Shown here piece by piece: positions 1 to 13,600 of a stretch of DNA of 64,000 nt. The DNA is from Dillenia suffruticosa (Eukaryota > Streptophyta > Magnoliopsida > Dilleniales > Dilleniaceae). The stretch's first letter is position 1, and each line of letters starts with the position of its first letter. Under the pieces are notes generated by a model. The model made no database searches. It was not told where the DNA came from and was given only the letters and a program-made list of their open reading frames with translations. Made by a program: the position numbers and the translations under genes. Location of the stretch: the NCBI GenBank assembly GCA_033439265.1, contig JAVTVX010000009.1:6599109-6663108 (forward strand). Direction: 5' to 3'.

Positions 1-2630
1 AGATTTGCATTATGTTTGTTATTGATGCGTTGTTGTTGGTTATTGTTGTACTTGATAGAAGAAAGGAAGATGTGTGACAACGGTATGAGAGTGGTGCTTT
101 ATTAAGGGGTATAATTGGTGGGGTTGAAGATGAGTATTGGTACAGTGTGGGTCCAAAAACGAGTATGTGGTTAATAGTACTATTAAATAATGGGAGTTTA
201 TAAAAATTTTTCATCGTAGAAGCGGGATTGATTCTATGCAATTTAAGCTGAATGTGACATGTGGATATCCACTTTGGTCTGGTTAATCTCTCTTTTATTA
301 TATATTACCAGTGCTGGATGATAAATTCTTATCGGAGGCGTTGTCACTCCCTAAATATATCCCGAATTTGATGACAGTTGAACTATTTTTAAGTCAGAAA
401 CAATTGTGAGAACACCAGGTAGAGAGAATGTGTCAGACATTCTGGTTTCAGGTAGCTCATCTAGAACTCAAAATTGTCCTGATTTTGGGGGGTAATATAA
501 ATTTTGATTTTTACACAAAGATGTTAAGAAGTGAGAATATTGGAAATGAGTGGCTACAGTATGGGACATTCATTTCAGATGATGTTGCTTTGCATCATCA
601 TTAGAAGTCAGCTATGCCTATCGCAAGTAAGTATAACAAGTCTAGTACTAGTAAACCCTATAAAAGGCAAGAGATAGATCTTGTAGTAGCATTTGTTGAT
701 GAAGAATCAGAGGGTGAAAGCGATGATGAGCAGAATGTTGTAGATGAAGAGAATCGGATTATTGAAAAGGAAGATGAAATACAATACATATACACTATGG
801 AGGAAAGGGCCTTGATAGTGGATGATACAATGACTATGACAATCCAACGTGGAATGATGATCGCACTTTGGAGTTACAAGTTGGGATGATCTTCAAAATC
901 AAAGAGAAAATTCGGCATACTATCAAGTGTTGCTCAATGCGAAAGCATAGGTGCTTTAAAGTGTATAAGAGTTCTCCAAACTTATGGTTTATGTGGTATT
1001 CATTATACTGTGAGAATAATTGTTTGTGTCATGTTCGGGTTAGATAAAAAAAGAGTCATTGCCTTTGGAAAATTACAAGACTGAAAGTAAAATACACTTG
1101 TTTCCCTAGATTACCTTTGGGGAATCACCATAATGTGGACTCGAATATGGTGGGTCATTTGATTAGAAACCAAATATAAGAGAATGTTGATTATAAAGTG
1201 TGTGATATAGTTGAGAATATGAAGTTGTATGAGGTAAACCTGTCATACAAAAAGGCTTGGATGGACCGTCAAAAATCTATATATGGTAATTGGGAGACTT
1301 CTTATATATTGTTACCCTGGTTTTTGGATGCTGTGTAGATGAGTAATCCCGAGAGTATTGTTGAGTGGAAGTTAACTGAAGTGTCGAGATCTAATGAGAA
1401 GTTTTTTTACTCAATTTTCTGTGCTTTCAAACCATGTGCGGATGCATTTAAATATTATAAACCAATGATTAGTATTGATGGAATATTTCAATATAGGAGA
1501 TAGAGAGGAAAATTCTAATTATTGTTGAAACGATTGCAGCTAACCACATTCTTTCTTTATGTTTTGCTATTGTCAAAAAGGAAACTATTGTTAACTGGAA
1601 ATGGTTTTTGGAGAATTTGGGAGTGCACATCATTGGTGACCAGTGTGGAGTCTGTTGATATCGGATAGGACAACTGGCATAATGTGAGCCATAGAGAGAA
1701 ATAGTTATCTTCAACCACCATTTATGTATCACAAGCTTTGTTTGCGCTATGTGGAGATTAATTTTAGTCAACGATTCAAGAACAAACAGCTAACGAAGTT
1801 AGTTCATAGAGCGGCTGAGCAAAAACAAGTCAGAAATTTTGATGCCGTTATAAACAAGATCAATGAGCTGAGTGAGCCTGCATATAGGTGATTGATGGAG
1901 ATTCCTCTCAACAAATGAATATTGTGTCATGACAAGGATCACAGATGAGGGAACATGACCACCAATCGTTCGAAGTCAATTAATGGGGTACTTAAAGGTA
2001 TAAGAAAACTGTCAATAATTGTATGTATGTGGACGATATTGTATCGTATAGTTAGATATTTCAATAAGAATCGAAGAGAAGCAACTAATGACATCAAGGA
2101 AGGCAAGATGTAACCAACATTGGTGATGAAAAAATGGTTAAAAATGAATAGAAATCCAAATTCTACCGCATCATTGCATTTAATAGTTAGAGGGGAGTAT
2201 GAGGTGATAACTGGATTTCATAGTGATAGGGGGTGGGAATAAGTACACCGTGGTTATAAGTGTCCCATCATGTACTTGTAGGAAATATACTATATCCAAA
2301 CTTTCTTGTTACCATATGTGAAGAGTTTATGCAGACATGGGTCGTGAGTTTAGAACACTTGTAGATACATTGCATAGTTGTCAATCAATATTGTTTACAC
2401 ATGGTTGCGAATTCCATCCTCCACACAAGGATTGGTCCCCTCCTTTGTTCACATTGTTACACAATGTTTCACGTTTTAATAACTAGTTAGATAGATCACG
2501 AAGTATGATAATCCGTAATGAAATGGATAAAAGAAAAACTCTGCATTGCAAAACTTGTGGTGAATACGGACATAATCGTCACCATTTTTCGATTATAGCC
2601 CGGTTGCAAGAAAGGGCAAGACAAGTCTAA
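1..2630 (+). pseudogene. MuDR-type MULE transposase pseudogene
   Basis: Broken reading frames spell a MuDR-family transposase in the normal order. An acidic N-terminal region (about 650-790) comes first. The MuDR/zinc-ribbon-like part contains SYKKAW (about 1243-1260), YGNWETSY and NPESIVEWK. The catalytic core starts with FKPCADAFKYYKPMISIDG (about 1426-1482), whose Asp is the expected first residue of the DDE triad. A SWIM zinc finger follows at about 2268-2320 (CTC, then CYH). A zinc-knuckle-like CKTCGEYGHNRHH at about 2544-2585 is near the terminal stop at 2628-2630; its last ligand is His where Cys is usual. In-frame stops and shifts occur throughout (for example after 889, 1338 and 1500), so no active transposase can be made. 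The family assignment rests on motif order; the exact N-terminus is not visible. Confidence 0.8.
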
Positions 2631-2879
2631 AACTTTTATACCCTATCATGTACTTATTTTATATTGTATTGTTGACTCAATTATTATGGTTTTATAATGT
2701 ACTTAACTTATTGTTTTATGTGATTATTTTTTATTTGGTTTGAGGTTTTCGAATTTTTATTATTCTTTTAATTTTCTTGTACTCAAAGCTATAAACAACT
2801 CTCAGACAGAGTTTACCCAGACTCATGAGACCCTGGCGTCCTGACTTTACAGTCCACACATCGGTCTCAGTCTATATGG

Positions 2880-4925
2880 GAGACTGGGAGTGATAGCCCC
2901 CATAGGTGCATCGTTTTAATCATGGATTTTGAGATGCTCGACCCCTTGATATTAGGGTCCACGAGATTTTGTTGTAGGTGAACTTTTATGGTCTTTATAA
3001 GTGTGGACATATTCAGTACAATTATGCATTTATTACTACGTTTGTCGAGAAATGAAAACAGAAGACTCATACCTTTCACTTTCCGGTTGGTGAGACTATG
3101 ATTATATTACAGGACATTTCGATCCTTTTTGCCTTGCCTGTTGATAGAGATGCTGTTATTGGGATAGATTACACTCGTTTTATAGTTGAATGGCAGGATT
3201 TATGTCAGTCTTTTGGGTTTCTTTCCTAGTCTAGAGAATTGTTTTGGAGACCATCTTAAATTATATGCTCTCATGGACTTTCCTGGTTCATATCCTCAGG
3301 ATCCATAATTAGATGTGACACTAGTAGAATTTAACACACGTGGTGGCATTATGCAGCTGTTGGGTAGTCTCTTTAGGGTCCAATCTGGGTCAAGGGTAGA
3401 TCTTGATTGCGTCGACAGTGTTGGGACAATACTGTCTTGGTGACACTTTACATAGCCATATGACAAGTTTCTATTGATGGCATTAGACAAAATTGTGGTT
3501 CAGTCTTACTTATGCAAATATTGTATCTCCATTTGATGTATGATTTTTTTACTTAATAATACTTTCTTTGTATACTATATCATTTAGTCAATATTGTTTC
3601 TCTTATCAGGTTTGGACATAGGAGAGAATGCCCATATTTACCTTGATCAGACGTCACATCATTGATCCAATACTTTCTACTCCATACCTACCTACTGCCT
3701 CTAGAAGAACTCTTTATATAGCATTTATTTCATTTATTCGAATTTTTTCTCTATTCTCTTGACTTTGTATAATTCCATCTTAACATTATTTTATTTGTAA
3801 ATAATTTGGATATTCTGTGTAATTATGTATATATAGGGCAGTTTGTTCTTAGAATATATTGAGATTAGTTAGATCATATGAGAGCGACTAGGGTGAGTAT
3901 AAATTTCTTCTTTGGCAACCACTTATATCACTATAAATCGAACTAATACCATTTTTTTTTCAATTCGTTTGGATGCCAAATTTGTATGCCAACCTGGTGG
4001 CATTGCCCACGTTTTGCCTCGTCGGTTACGAAATATGGTGTGCCAATGTCCCCCTTATCTATTTTGAGGTCGTCGAGTTTCATTTTCCTTAGAGGATTAT
4101 GAGACAATTCGGTTTGCTGCAACATGTTCCTTTACCCATGTAGACTAATCAGGAATTGCATCGGACTGATCGACGCAAGAGATATAGATGTGATTAGACT
4201 AGGATATATACGGTACATTTGCAATTGTGAGGTAAACATCGATATCACATCATAACAGATGAGGAGACTTTTGGTGAGCAGGTGACTATATGTCATGGTA
4301 TTGTCAAAATACCTGCTTATACATTGACAACTAGGTACATCATTATCAGTAGAGATTCCGGTCCATAACAACGAAAATAGAGTATCTCGTAAGTCAAAAT
4401 CAGTTTACCATTTAATATTTTTTTTGTTTACATAATATTTCTTTTCTTTTTATCTTTTCCAATGTTATAAACTCAAGAACATGTAGTTAGTAGCATATGA
4501 CCTAGTTGTAGTGGAAGGAGTGAATTCTAGTGTTGGACATCTCAGAGATATGCCATGGCATGTACTTCAATTTGTCGGGCATGCATCATCTAAGGATTAC
4601 CTTCGACCAACATCCGTACAGAGAGCTACTGAGCCAATGGACATACCTTTCACTTCTGGTACTGCAGATGCTTATGATCAGCCGACAAAGAAATCTATGT
4701 CATCGATGTATCTGATTCCGACTTCGGTATTTACAAACGATGTTAATGATGCTGCTCCAACTAAACCTTTACGATTTAATGTTTACGAGCGGCGTTGTCA
4801 TTATCGTCGACATTTTGATGATGTTGGTACGGTTGTATTCCCTTGGATTGATGAGGGTACATAGATAAATGATATACCTCCACCTTCACTTGATAGGTCG
4901 ATTCGTATTCCCGTCAAACGTTAGT
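2880..4925 (+). pseudogene. Plant mobile domain (PMD, MAIN-like) pseudogene
   Basis: About 3020-3165 encodes a string typical of the transposase-associated PMD family: YAFITTFVEK, one stop where Trp is usual, then KTHTFHFPVGE and ILQDISILFALPVD. A block at about 3350-3420 gives LLGSLFRV then SGSRVDL, and one at 4005-4130 gives VPLIYFEVVEFHFP then MRQFGLLQHVP, both in the expected order. 4190-4330 and the open C-terminal stretch at 4511-4864 follow. PMD proteins occur as host genes (MAIN and MAIL1 in Arabidopsis, known for roles in genome stability and silencing) and as parts of MULE and Ty3 elements. Here the position behind a MULE transposase and the multiple stops point to a transposon-borne, dead copy. 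Introns may separate the blocks. Confidence 0.72.
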
Positions 4926-4929
4926 CGCG

Positions 4930-7900
4930 ACGTAATATTAGATGACCTCCTTGCAACACTTAATCTAGATTTAATATTTTACAGGTATTACATTTAAACT
5001 TTATAAATATTAATTTGAATTTCAATAAAAAAATTTTTGTTATTGTCTCTTTCTTGTGATTTTTTTCTTTACGTCACTTCAATGATTATAAGTACTTTGA
5101 TTTCTTTCTCTATGTTTGGTCCAAATTTAGTGGTGGCTGTGGTTGAAAATATTTAGTTGTATTTTGGTTGTTGGTGTTTGTGTTGATTGTGTTTGGTTGT
5201 TAGTGTTGACGATGACTGTGTTTGCTTTGGATTGAAGTTATCTTGTGTTGTAAAGTATAGTTGTTGGCATGTGAAGTATGATTATTTTGTAGTGTTTTGA
5301 TGTATGATTATTTGCTGTAGTGTTTTGAATTATGGTTATTTTGAGTATGCTTTATTTGTTGTGGAGGAGAGTGATAGTTTTTTTGGTTATTTTGTAACTT
5401 GGTGTGAATTGTTAGTTGTATTTTGGCATGGATGTGGGTAAACAAATAAAAAAACACAGGCAAAATGACACGGGTCATGCGTGGTGACTGAGTAGCCATG
5501 TGATTTCATATTCTGTAAGTGTAAACTTTATTTTTTAAAAAAATATATAAAAAACACCTGATTTCGCATTCTTAAAGTACAAAATCAATAATTTAGAAAA
5601 GAAAAAAAATAATGATATTTAAATAATTTTTATTAAAAAAACAATATTTTTTAAAATAACCTATATCATTCTTGTCCATCTAAATTATCTCAGACACAAG
5701 GTAAAAGATTTCAAACATACTTAGCTTACAGATCCTAAATTCGGAACACATGCAGCCCGTAGCCCCTTTGTCAGGAGATATACCTATATTTTACTTTGAA
5801 AATACATGCGTGCTGTTGTGGCAGTCTCTTATTGGTTCAATGATCGATTTTTTAATTAATCTATTTTTTATTTGAAATAGCCCTCATTCATCTATAGGGC
5901 TATAGTTCAAAAAAGTTGCTTTTTCTAATACTAAGTTAACAATGATACACAGATGGAGTATAAGAGTCTGGATACAACATATGGATACACCAATAAATGG
6001 CAAGTATTTGGTAGTTTGGCATTAGTTTAGTCATGCATCATCTTTCTTTCTACTCTAGGTTGCTTTCTTACTATATAGCCTTTTCTGCCAAAGAGTGTTA
6101 GATTTTTATTTTTATTTTTTATCTTTTATATGCTTCCCAATCAGAAGAGGAAAGGATGCGGCTTTTTGAGGTTGAATTTCTCCTTTGGTCCTTGAAAGTC
6201 TGCGCCAGATCCGTGGAGGATAGTGTAATGGGTCGACCAATAAATCATAATACATTTTTTTTTTGGCACAAAATAAATCATAATACATAGTAATTTATTT
6301 GGTCTGCAATTCAAAAGAACTTATTTATTTTATTGAAAAGGGGACACTATGAAGGGTTTAAAGTTGAAGAATTGAAGATGGATCCCACCCAATATCACAA
6401 ACAAAAAACTAGGGATCTATGTGGGTGTGTGTTGTGAAGGGCTCTTATTGGAGTCTATGATGTAGGATGAAATGTGTTTAGTTTTTTAGTCACTTCAAAT
6501 TTAAAAATAATTTTGTTCTAATGCTTTAGTGCAATGAATTCACAGTATAAACCCTTACAGGCAAGTCTTTCTTAAATGATTTACAAATCGAGTGGAGTGG
6601 ATGAGGAGAGGAAACAAATTAAAAGATACGATGACAATAGATAAACAATCTTTATAGTATAGGTTATAGCCTTTTTCTTTTTGACCAGATTTCCTTTTTC
6701 TTTCTAATGTAGTTATGGAGGTCATTTTTTTTTTCTATAGGATCGATACCCAAATTTATACTCCGATTAATCGTTCAAACATTAACAAAAACCCTATTTA
6801 GAGAATGATTCTTTCAACGTAATTTTTTTCATTTTCAAATTTCAAATTCAAGATTTTGTTAAAACATTTAAAATCTTATCTCACTAATTTGACGGTCGAT
6901 TGATATGGTTATGGAAGTGGAGCTCATTTCCTTACCCTGTTCAAACACGTTTGTCCCATTTTTGATGTTTGATTTAATCATATCCCACTACCATGGAGGT
7001 GCATTTGGTGTAGGTTAGGGTTTAAAATTAGCAACATGGAAAAAGAAATTTAATAAGGTCTGCCCGGGTGGAGAAGTGAAGTCTTTCTTCATCCAACAAG
7101 GAATGTTCAGCAGCCCTGTTCATGTAAAGACTCGATACAAAATTTGATTTAAGGGAAACTAACACCAAAGTCTTTAATGACTCCCCATGTGGCTTAAGCC
7201 CCAGCTTGGGACTTGAGAGTCTCTATTTGATGAGTGCTACAAAATTCTTACCTTGTTCAAACAATGTTCTCATTCATTGAATGTACTCCAGGCTAGGGTT
7301 TTGAGAGGTTGTTACTAGTGATTCTTCACTACTTTTGCCCACCCTTATTCCTTGGGGATCATAATTGAAAATTTGAAGGCAAAGATACCCGTGATCATTT
7401 TTAATTTTCCTATTTGTGATTTGTGGCATCACTAGCGGGCTAGCTCAGTCAAGCCCAGCCTGAAAAACAATGAGCTTGGGCCAACAGAAAATGGACCTAA
7501 CAGCTGATCCAATGGTTTGAGCTAATCTGCATGTGGGTTGGCTCAATCAATTTCAGATTTAGATCCCATTTCTATAATTATGACTTAGAAGTTGTAATTT
7601 TGATTGCTTTCCCAGGGATTACCATTTTGTGTTCATGTCAAAAACCAACATATGGCCTGGAAACCTTGAAAGCTGAGTGGTCCTGCACAAGTATATTGCT
7701 GCTATATGTGAACTCGCCACAAGTGATGTGCCATAAATTTTGGTGTGACCATAGAGACAAGATATTATTTAGTGAGACGGGTCAATGGTCTTAATTAGTG
7801 ACAACATAAATACAGAGTAAAGTTTTTAGATAGAATAACGCCTACAAAGCGATAGGCTTCTCTCCTGCTTCATACTAAAGTAGTAGCGATTCTCTTGTGG

Positions 7901-8157
7901 GCAAAAGTGTGACTTTCAAGTAAGGCTTATGTCAGCAATGGAGACTCAGCCTCATTAATAGGATGAGGTGTTAAATCCTTAATCAATTCTTGGATATAAA
8001 ACTTAAGAATGAAAAAAACTATATTGAAGAAACGTCCCTAAATAAAACCTACAGATACTCGAATCAGATTAATCGGAATATGATTTCAAATACTAGCGGT
8101 TTGGTAAAAAAAAAAAAGAAGTCAAGGCTTAAGTCATGATAAATTGCATTCCTGTGC
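4930..8157. other. Intergenic, no gene seen
   Basis: AT-rich DNA without a supportable gene. A G/T-rich, Val/Leu-poor stretch at about 5130-5330 looks like simple-sequence decay. Around 8050-8080 there is a short copy, in reverse orientation, of a dispersed sequence built on CCGATTAATCTGATTCGAGT; related pieces are at about 9585, 16570 and 26350. Confidence 0.5.
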
Positions 8158-8160
8158 TTA

Positions 8161-8170
8161 TTTATACAAG
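8161..8170 (+). promoter_or_regulatory. Possible TATA box of family T copy 1
   Basis: TTTATACAAG lies 41-50 bp upstream of the Met codon at 8211. It sits where the better TATAAAAG boxes lie in the two paralogous genes, relative to the aligned start Met. It lies between the upstream in-frame Met at 8136 and the preferred Met, so a transcript from this box would exclude the upstream Met. Confidence 0.35.
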
Positions 8171-8210
8171 TCACCGAGTCTACGATATCATAACAAAGGA
8201 ACAAACCAAA

Positions 8211-8972
8211 ATGGACATTAAGTCCCACCTGAAAGAGCTTCTTGCTTTGGTTTCCTCATTTCTCTGTCAACTCTGGACTGCATTTAGAAAGCTCTTTTTG
8301 TCTACCGCCTTGTTCTTATTCAACCCGATCCTATCTGTCTTTATCGGACCAAAACAAGCATCTTTGTCATCATCTGCCAACGCTGAAGCAGCAGTATTGC
8401 AGACACCAACAGAATTTCTGACTGCAGTGCCAGAAACGACACAAGCGCTGACAGCTGCAAGCACAACAGAGCCAACAACAGAGCAGCAAACAGTGCAGCC
8501 TCAACAACCACCGTGCAGCTTCTGCTCATTAACTGTCCTGCAACCATTGCTGCCTGACCTCGAAGCAGACTCATTGCCAGCACCAGCCATAATCGAGGCA
8601 ACTGCAGCGGAACCCCATGAACAAACTGTGTCTTCGCTTAAGAACTGGGCATTCAAAGCCATTGAATTTTGCTTAGCATCAGCAGCAATATCTGTTCAAT
8701 ACCTCCAATCCAAAATAGATCTTCCTCCAATTCTCCATGCTCTCTTACTATTCGTGTCCTTCACTATTGTCATAGTTTTTGCTAGTGAATTCATCATTTC
8801 TAGACATCCTACAGCAGCGCGGTGGCTCAGATATTTTGGAGTGCTGTCTGCTGCTATAGCGCTCTCCTTGGCTACTATAGTCCCACTCCCTTTGCCTCTT
8901 AAATTCACTGTATCCGTTTTCTACGGCCTTCTCTCATTGGTTGCCCTTCTCCATACCCTCAATCTCTACTAA
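8211..8972 (+). CDS. Family T small multi-pass membrane protein, copy 1
   Basis: An intronless 253-residue protein that I do not recognise. Residues 8-48 are hydrophobic (one or two helices). Residues 50-140 are a Thr/Ala/Gln-rich linker, and residues 150-253 hold four hydrophobic segments (about 150-168, 178-196, 206-224 and 230-248). The C-terminal block is shared with the copies at 27491 and 47144: FCL, then A, then Q-LQ-K, LPP, H, LLL, SRH, GV-AA, then P-PL-K. An upstream in-frame Met at 8136 would give 278 residues, but the paralogs align from MD, so 8211 is preferred. The linker is about 90 residues against about 30 in the paralogs and is rich in repeated T/A/E/Q codons. The gene faces the family B gene at 10653-15030 tail to tail. 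Role unknown; membrane location is inferred from hydrophobicity. Confidence 0.7.
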   Translation: MDIKSHLKELLALVSSFLCQLWTAFRKLFLSTALFLFNPILSVFIGPKQASLSSSANAEAAVLQTPTEFLTAVPETTQALTAASTTEPTTEQQTVQPQQPPCSFCSLTVLQPLLPDLEADSLPAPAIIEATAAEPHEQTVSSLKNWAFKAIEFCLASAAISVQYLQSKIDLPPILHALLLFVSFTIVIVFASEFIISRHPTAARWLRYFGVLSAAIALSLATIVPLPLPLKFTVSVFYGLLSLVALLHTLNLY

Positions 8973-10652
8973 AGGCATTGTGAATTTTAATGTCTCATGA
9001 AGGAATTATCTTGTATGCAACTAGTAATCAGATCGAGCATTTGTAAATATTTCATATATATTTTAGTTCCGTAGCTTCTATGTATTTCAGTTAATCCGAT
9101 GGAGTCCAGAGAAAAGGCCAACTGAGGCGATGACAAGGACAGTCCGTTTTAGGTTTGGCAACATCTTGAGCTCTTTTGATAGATTTGCCTTAGTGTCTTT
9201 GTTTATGTATTTTCCTCTCATTCTCTCTTTTTTTTCTTTTTTGTGGGGTGGTGAGTTTTGTAACCAGACTAAACTCGTGTATTGATGTGTAGTTGGCTCA
9301 ATTCCATAAGAGTGTTTTCACTCCGGTGGAATCCTGAATAAAGACATTGCCAGTAGTGACTTCCCCATACCATATTCGATCCGTGGGGCTGGTTTCCTTA
9401 TTAAAGAAAGACCAAACAGCAGTGAAAACCCATATGCTTTGGTCTTGAATGGGACAACCTAATGGTCACAATCCCCCTCCCATAACATGGTGATCTTAAA
9501 TTCAAATATCTGTGTAATAAAAAAGAAAACACATATGCTTCCCCATCTTTTTTTTCCGTCGTATCTCAAGTCATACTCTAACTTATCCGATTCGAATGTT
9601 TGCGATGACCCTCTTTAAGGAGCGACTCTCCAAGCGTGATCTTTTTCGTTCCTAAATTTCCGAGATTTGATTAACAAATCTAACACTCCATCCTACTAAA
9701 ATAATTGTCATATTGTGCAAGGCACTAGTTGTTTTTATTCCTTCGGCTCTAGGCCATAGCCCCCTTCGAACCAAAAAAAAAGAGTGTTTCCTTTGTTTTC
9801 TATTTCCCTATACAATATCAGAGTTATGTTTCCTTTTATTGGAAAAAAACTACTACCAATTTGCATGATACAAATGTTTATCAACCATTTTTCTTACCAA
9901 TCAAGGATCCAACTAGTTGTCCTCTCCATTTTCCGATTATGCAGTGACATTCTGTCTCAGCCTGCTTTGGAATTTTATAGTGACGATGAAATCCTTAGCT
10001 GCAAAATTTTAACAAGGATTAACACCTCAAATAAAAATAAAAAATAAAAAATAAAAACCCAAAACCCACTACCTCCATGGTCTCAACTTCTTAATGCAGT
10101 CTATGAAGACTGAAGACATTGCTTCAAGAACTTCAGTATGCAGAATAAGCACACCCTCAGGATATTGCTTTGACAAGACAAGACAATTCATCCCTTAGTG
10201 GCTCCTGGTAGCAAGGAATCTACTTAATGAAGATGAAACAAAAAGGGTGAAAAATTTCCCCACCTACAACAGCGAGCTAAATTTATGAACATTGGTAAGA
10301 CTAAGTTGCCGTTACTGTAGCAGTCAATAACATGAAAACAACGCTACCTCAACCTGAATGGTAAAGTCCATAATGGTACATAACAGTCACCAAATAGTGT
10401 ATAAAGCAATGATACAGAATGGTCATCAGATGATTGTTTTGCAGAATTTGTCAGCTCAACAGCGTTGCATCTTACATTGTGACAGTAAAAGGGGGAGGAG
10501 AAGAATTTTATACCAATTTGATTAGGGTAAACAAGGTACAGAATTGTCATTAGAAAATGTACCGAGCATCAACAACCCTGTGGAAGGAGTAATTAGTTTT
10601 CCCAGAATGCATGCTTCTACATTTATATGACAAGGAGGGAATGCACTAATTA
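8973..10652. repeat. Shared 3' flank between family T and family B genes
   Basis: The sequence between the two convergent genes recurs at about 28010-29140 (module 2) and 56810-58233 (module 3), with small indels. It includes the shared stretch around 9340-9440 and the T-rich run near 9220-9245. No coding potential is conserved between copies beyond chance reading frames. It is good evidence that the two genes were duplicated as one block. Confidence 0.7.
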
Positions 10653-13600
10653 TCAGCCACTCTTCTTTGATGGGGATTTTCCATTCAAGATATCAGAAGA
10701 GGCATCTTCAGGTGAGGCTGAATCGTTACTATGGTCTTTGAAAGCCTGAACTGGATCTGCATATGTTCGAGTATTGGGCCACCTATAAGCCAGCAAAATA
10801 TACAAACCTCAGTTAATCACAATTTAATAACTATCTCACAGAGTGTGCTCAATACATTTTTTTACCTGCTTGACTTTATGGTCTCATTTTCAACCTGAAC
10901 AACATGATCGTATATGTTGCCTGCATTAAAGCCAAACACATTACAATGATATTAATTCCAAAATAGCAAAAGGAGTGTCTTGGCAACTGTAATGATGATA
11001 GTCACGATAACAACTATAGACCATACAGTTGCTAGTTACAATAACAATTGCTGTTGCAAAAAATTTGGTCAAAATACTACAATGTCAATTTTAGATCACT
11101 TTGGAAAAATGATTAATTTACAACCTATTGGATATGCTCCACAAAAGAAATCAATCATGTTTTTGAAGTGTTTCCCTTACCTTTAATAAGGTGTCACTAT
11201 TCTGCATACCAACTGTAGTTATTTACCATTCCCCGTGTCCAGCGCAATTGAGGCTGACGGTTTTAAAATGGAAGTTAAAATTTCTCACTTTTCAGGGCAT
11301 ATTGATAGGTATACACTTTATGGGTTTCATTGGCTGATCCTAAATTCTGGTACCTATGCATTGGACTTCAGTTTCCTTATAAAAGTTTGAGAACAAGGAC
11401 AAACAATCATGCATAACTACATGCATGCGTTGCATAGAAAAGAGGGGCTGTAGTGGGCGAGATGATTGACTACTCTGTAACGAAAGAGCAAAAGAAAAGA
11501 AACTGATAGGTAATAACCATAAGCTGAGTAAAGTTTGTATAGAAATGAAAAACCCATAACACAAGAGAAACAGATGGGTCAAAGAAGAGAGAAAAAAAAT
11601 GTGGCCATAGAAATTTTTTTTTAATAAGTAGACCCCAATAAGATTGACGAAAATTGACATTTACTTGAGGCAGACATATATGCAAGTCATAAGCTTCTGT
11701 TTTGCAGCATTTTTTTTTACCTCCATAAAGATTCTTGTTGGAAAAGTATCTTGCATTCAACCATTGAGTGTACTCAGCTTCATATTTCTTGTACTTCTCA
11801 GTATATTCTGTGCTATCCATATGCCTGAATTAAAAAGAAAAGAAAAGAAAAAAGTTCAGGTTCATTGTTCACATTGAAGCATCATCAACAGGATCTTTAA
11901 CGTCTAAAAAATGTCAACTGTCACTCAAACAATGGACTTTTGAGTGCCTACTTTAATAAGCAGCAGATTCAACAGTCAAACGAAGGGCTATTTTCTATAA
12001 AAATATAAAGCTGGACACAATAAAAAGAATTTGTTATTCTGTTTCTTCTTATGCAAACAAAAACACAGTCTGAAACAAGCTCATATAGAAGAAATAGTTT
12101 AATGAATAAAGCAATCCAGATTATTTGCTTAAACCGGAAGATAAAAGGGCAATAGAAGAGCTTCACAGAACATATGTCAGGTCTAAGAAGTGAGCATAGT
12201 CTGAACTGGACCAAGGAAGGAGGCAAGACACAAATTCAGGCCTAGCGCCACTAAATGGTCAGGCATAATTTCATTTCTCAAATTTGACCAATAATGTGGC
12301 GAGATAGGGCCAAGCCCAGTACTAATAGCAGAAACCTTTAGATCAGTCCGGATTTTCCACTGAGCACAAACCTAGGCCCTGAATTTGATTGGGCTACCTC
12401 AAGCCAGGTCTTGGGAACAAAATATCCCATTTGGGGGCAAGTTGTATAGATGATGCTTCTGAAATGCCCAGATCTATAAATTAGGGGAATAAACAGAACA
12501 GGAATCATGGAAAAGGTCATCAACTTAATCCATGTTCTCATTACTAAGCTGTCAGTTTCTAGTAATTGTTTTTGATTTTTGAGTTCAGATTTGATGCCTG
12601 ATTTTTTTCCCCTCCATTCAGTTGTATCCATGCAATGCCATGCTTGCTTGGAATATTCTTTGATTCCGTATCTTTCTTTGTGTGCTTGCACATAGGCAGA
12701 TAAAAACTATGGTTCCACCCAAGAGGTAAACAACCAAACTAAAGCTATCTCCTAATTTGTAGTTCACCAACTCTTGAGAAGGATATTCTCTCATATTTGA
12801 GGAACTACTTTTCTCCCATTGTCGCAACAATTTCTCATAGCTATTGTGAGTTTGAGCATGATTTGCTAAATAATACAAGAAATTTATCATATCTAAAATG
12901 TTAGAACATAGTTTCAGACTAAATTTGCATATCTTATTCACATTCAGTCAATGCTACGATTATAGGTAAAAAAATGGAGGCTTAAGAATAAATCAATGAG
13001 ATGATGGAGAAGAGGAACTAAAAAAAATAGTACAAATGTTATTCTGCTTAGATTAGTATCTCTGTGGTCTTCCCCATCATTGTTGTTGTTGGTGCTTAAA
13101 TTTCTTTCATATTTCTTTCTGTTGGTTGTGGCATTTGGCATGTGGGGACGGAGGATGGATACAGGTCAATTTTTTAATCTCCCTTCTTCATATTAGCTTT
13201 AAGAAATATACACTATAAAAGAGGTTGTAGGAAGATTGCATACAGTAGCATTGTTTTTAGATTCTTTACTCAATATGGTTTAGCTTTTCTATTGGTAAAA
13301 GAAAACATTGCAGAACTCCAGGCCAACTTAACTTATATGTTCTTGAACATGACAAAAGCAGCAGCTAGGGAAAGAAAGGGCCTATCGAATATTACTCATG
13401 TCTATCAGGGATGTGGGGAAAAGTGTTGGCACAAGAAGCATAAAAGGCATTTGTTTCTAAATTTGGTTTCTTAGTTCTTTGGGCCTACATTAAATTGTCT
13501 CCTTCTCAGCTCCTGCCCCCTTGCTTCTTTTTCCTATTTTAATTTTTCGCCTTGTTGGATTTCAAGGGATGATTTTGATGGGGACAGAAATTTATTCAAA

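Larger units (their letters stand above)
1..4960 (+). mobile_element. Decayed Mutator-like element (MULE) with two genes
   Basis: A MuDR-type transposase remnant is followed after about 250 bp by a plant mobile domain remnant on the same strand. Both families are known passengers of plant MULEs, so one element is the simplest reading. No terminal inverted repeats or target duplication were found; the left end may lie outside the window and the right end is set only by the last recognisable coding sequence. The many stops and frameshifts show an old, inactive copy. Confidence 0.6.

Noticed and set aside
12338..12941. Minus-strand open frames in intron 2 of the module 1 family B gene, one with a hydrophobic stretch
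   Set aside because: The matching sequence in module 3 (about 60660-60930) has stops and shifts, and the five-exon model joins cleanly without them.
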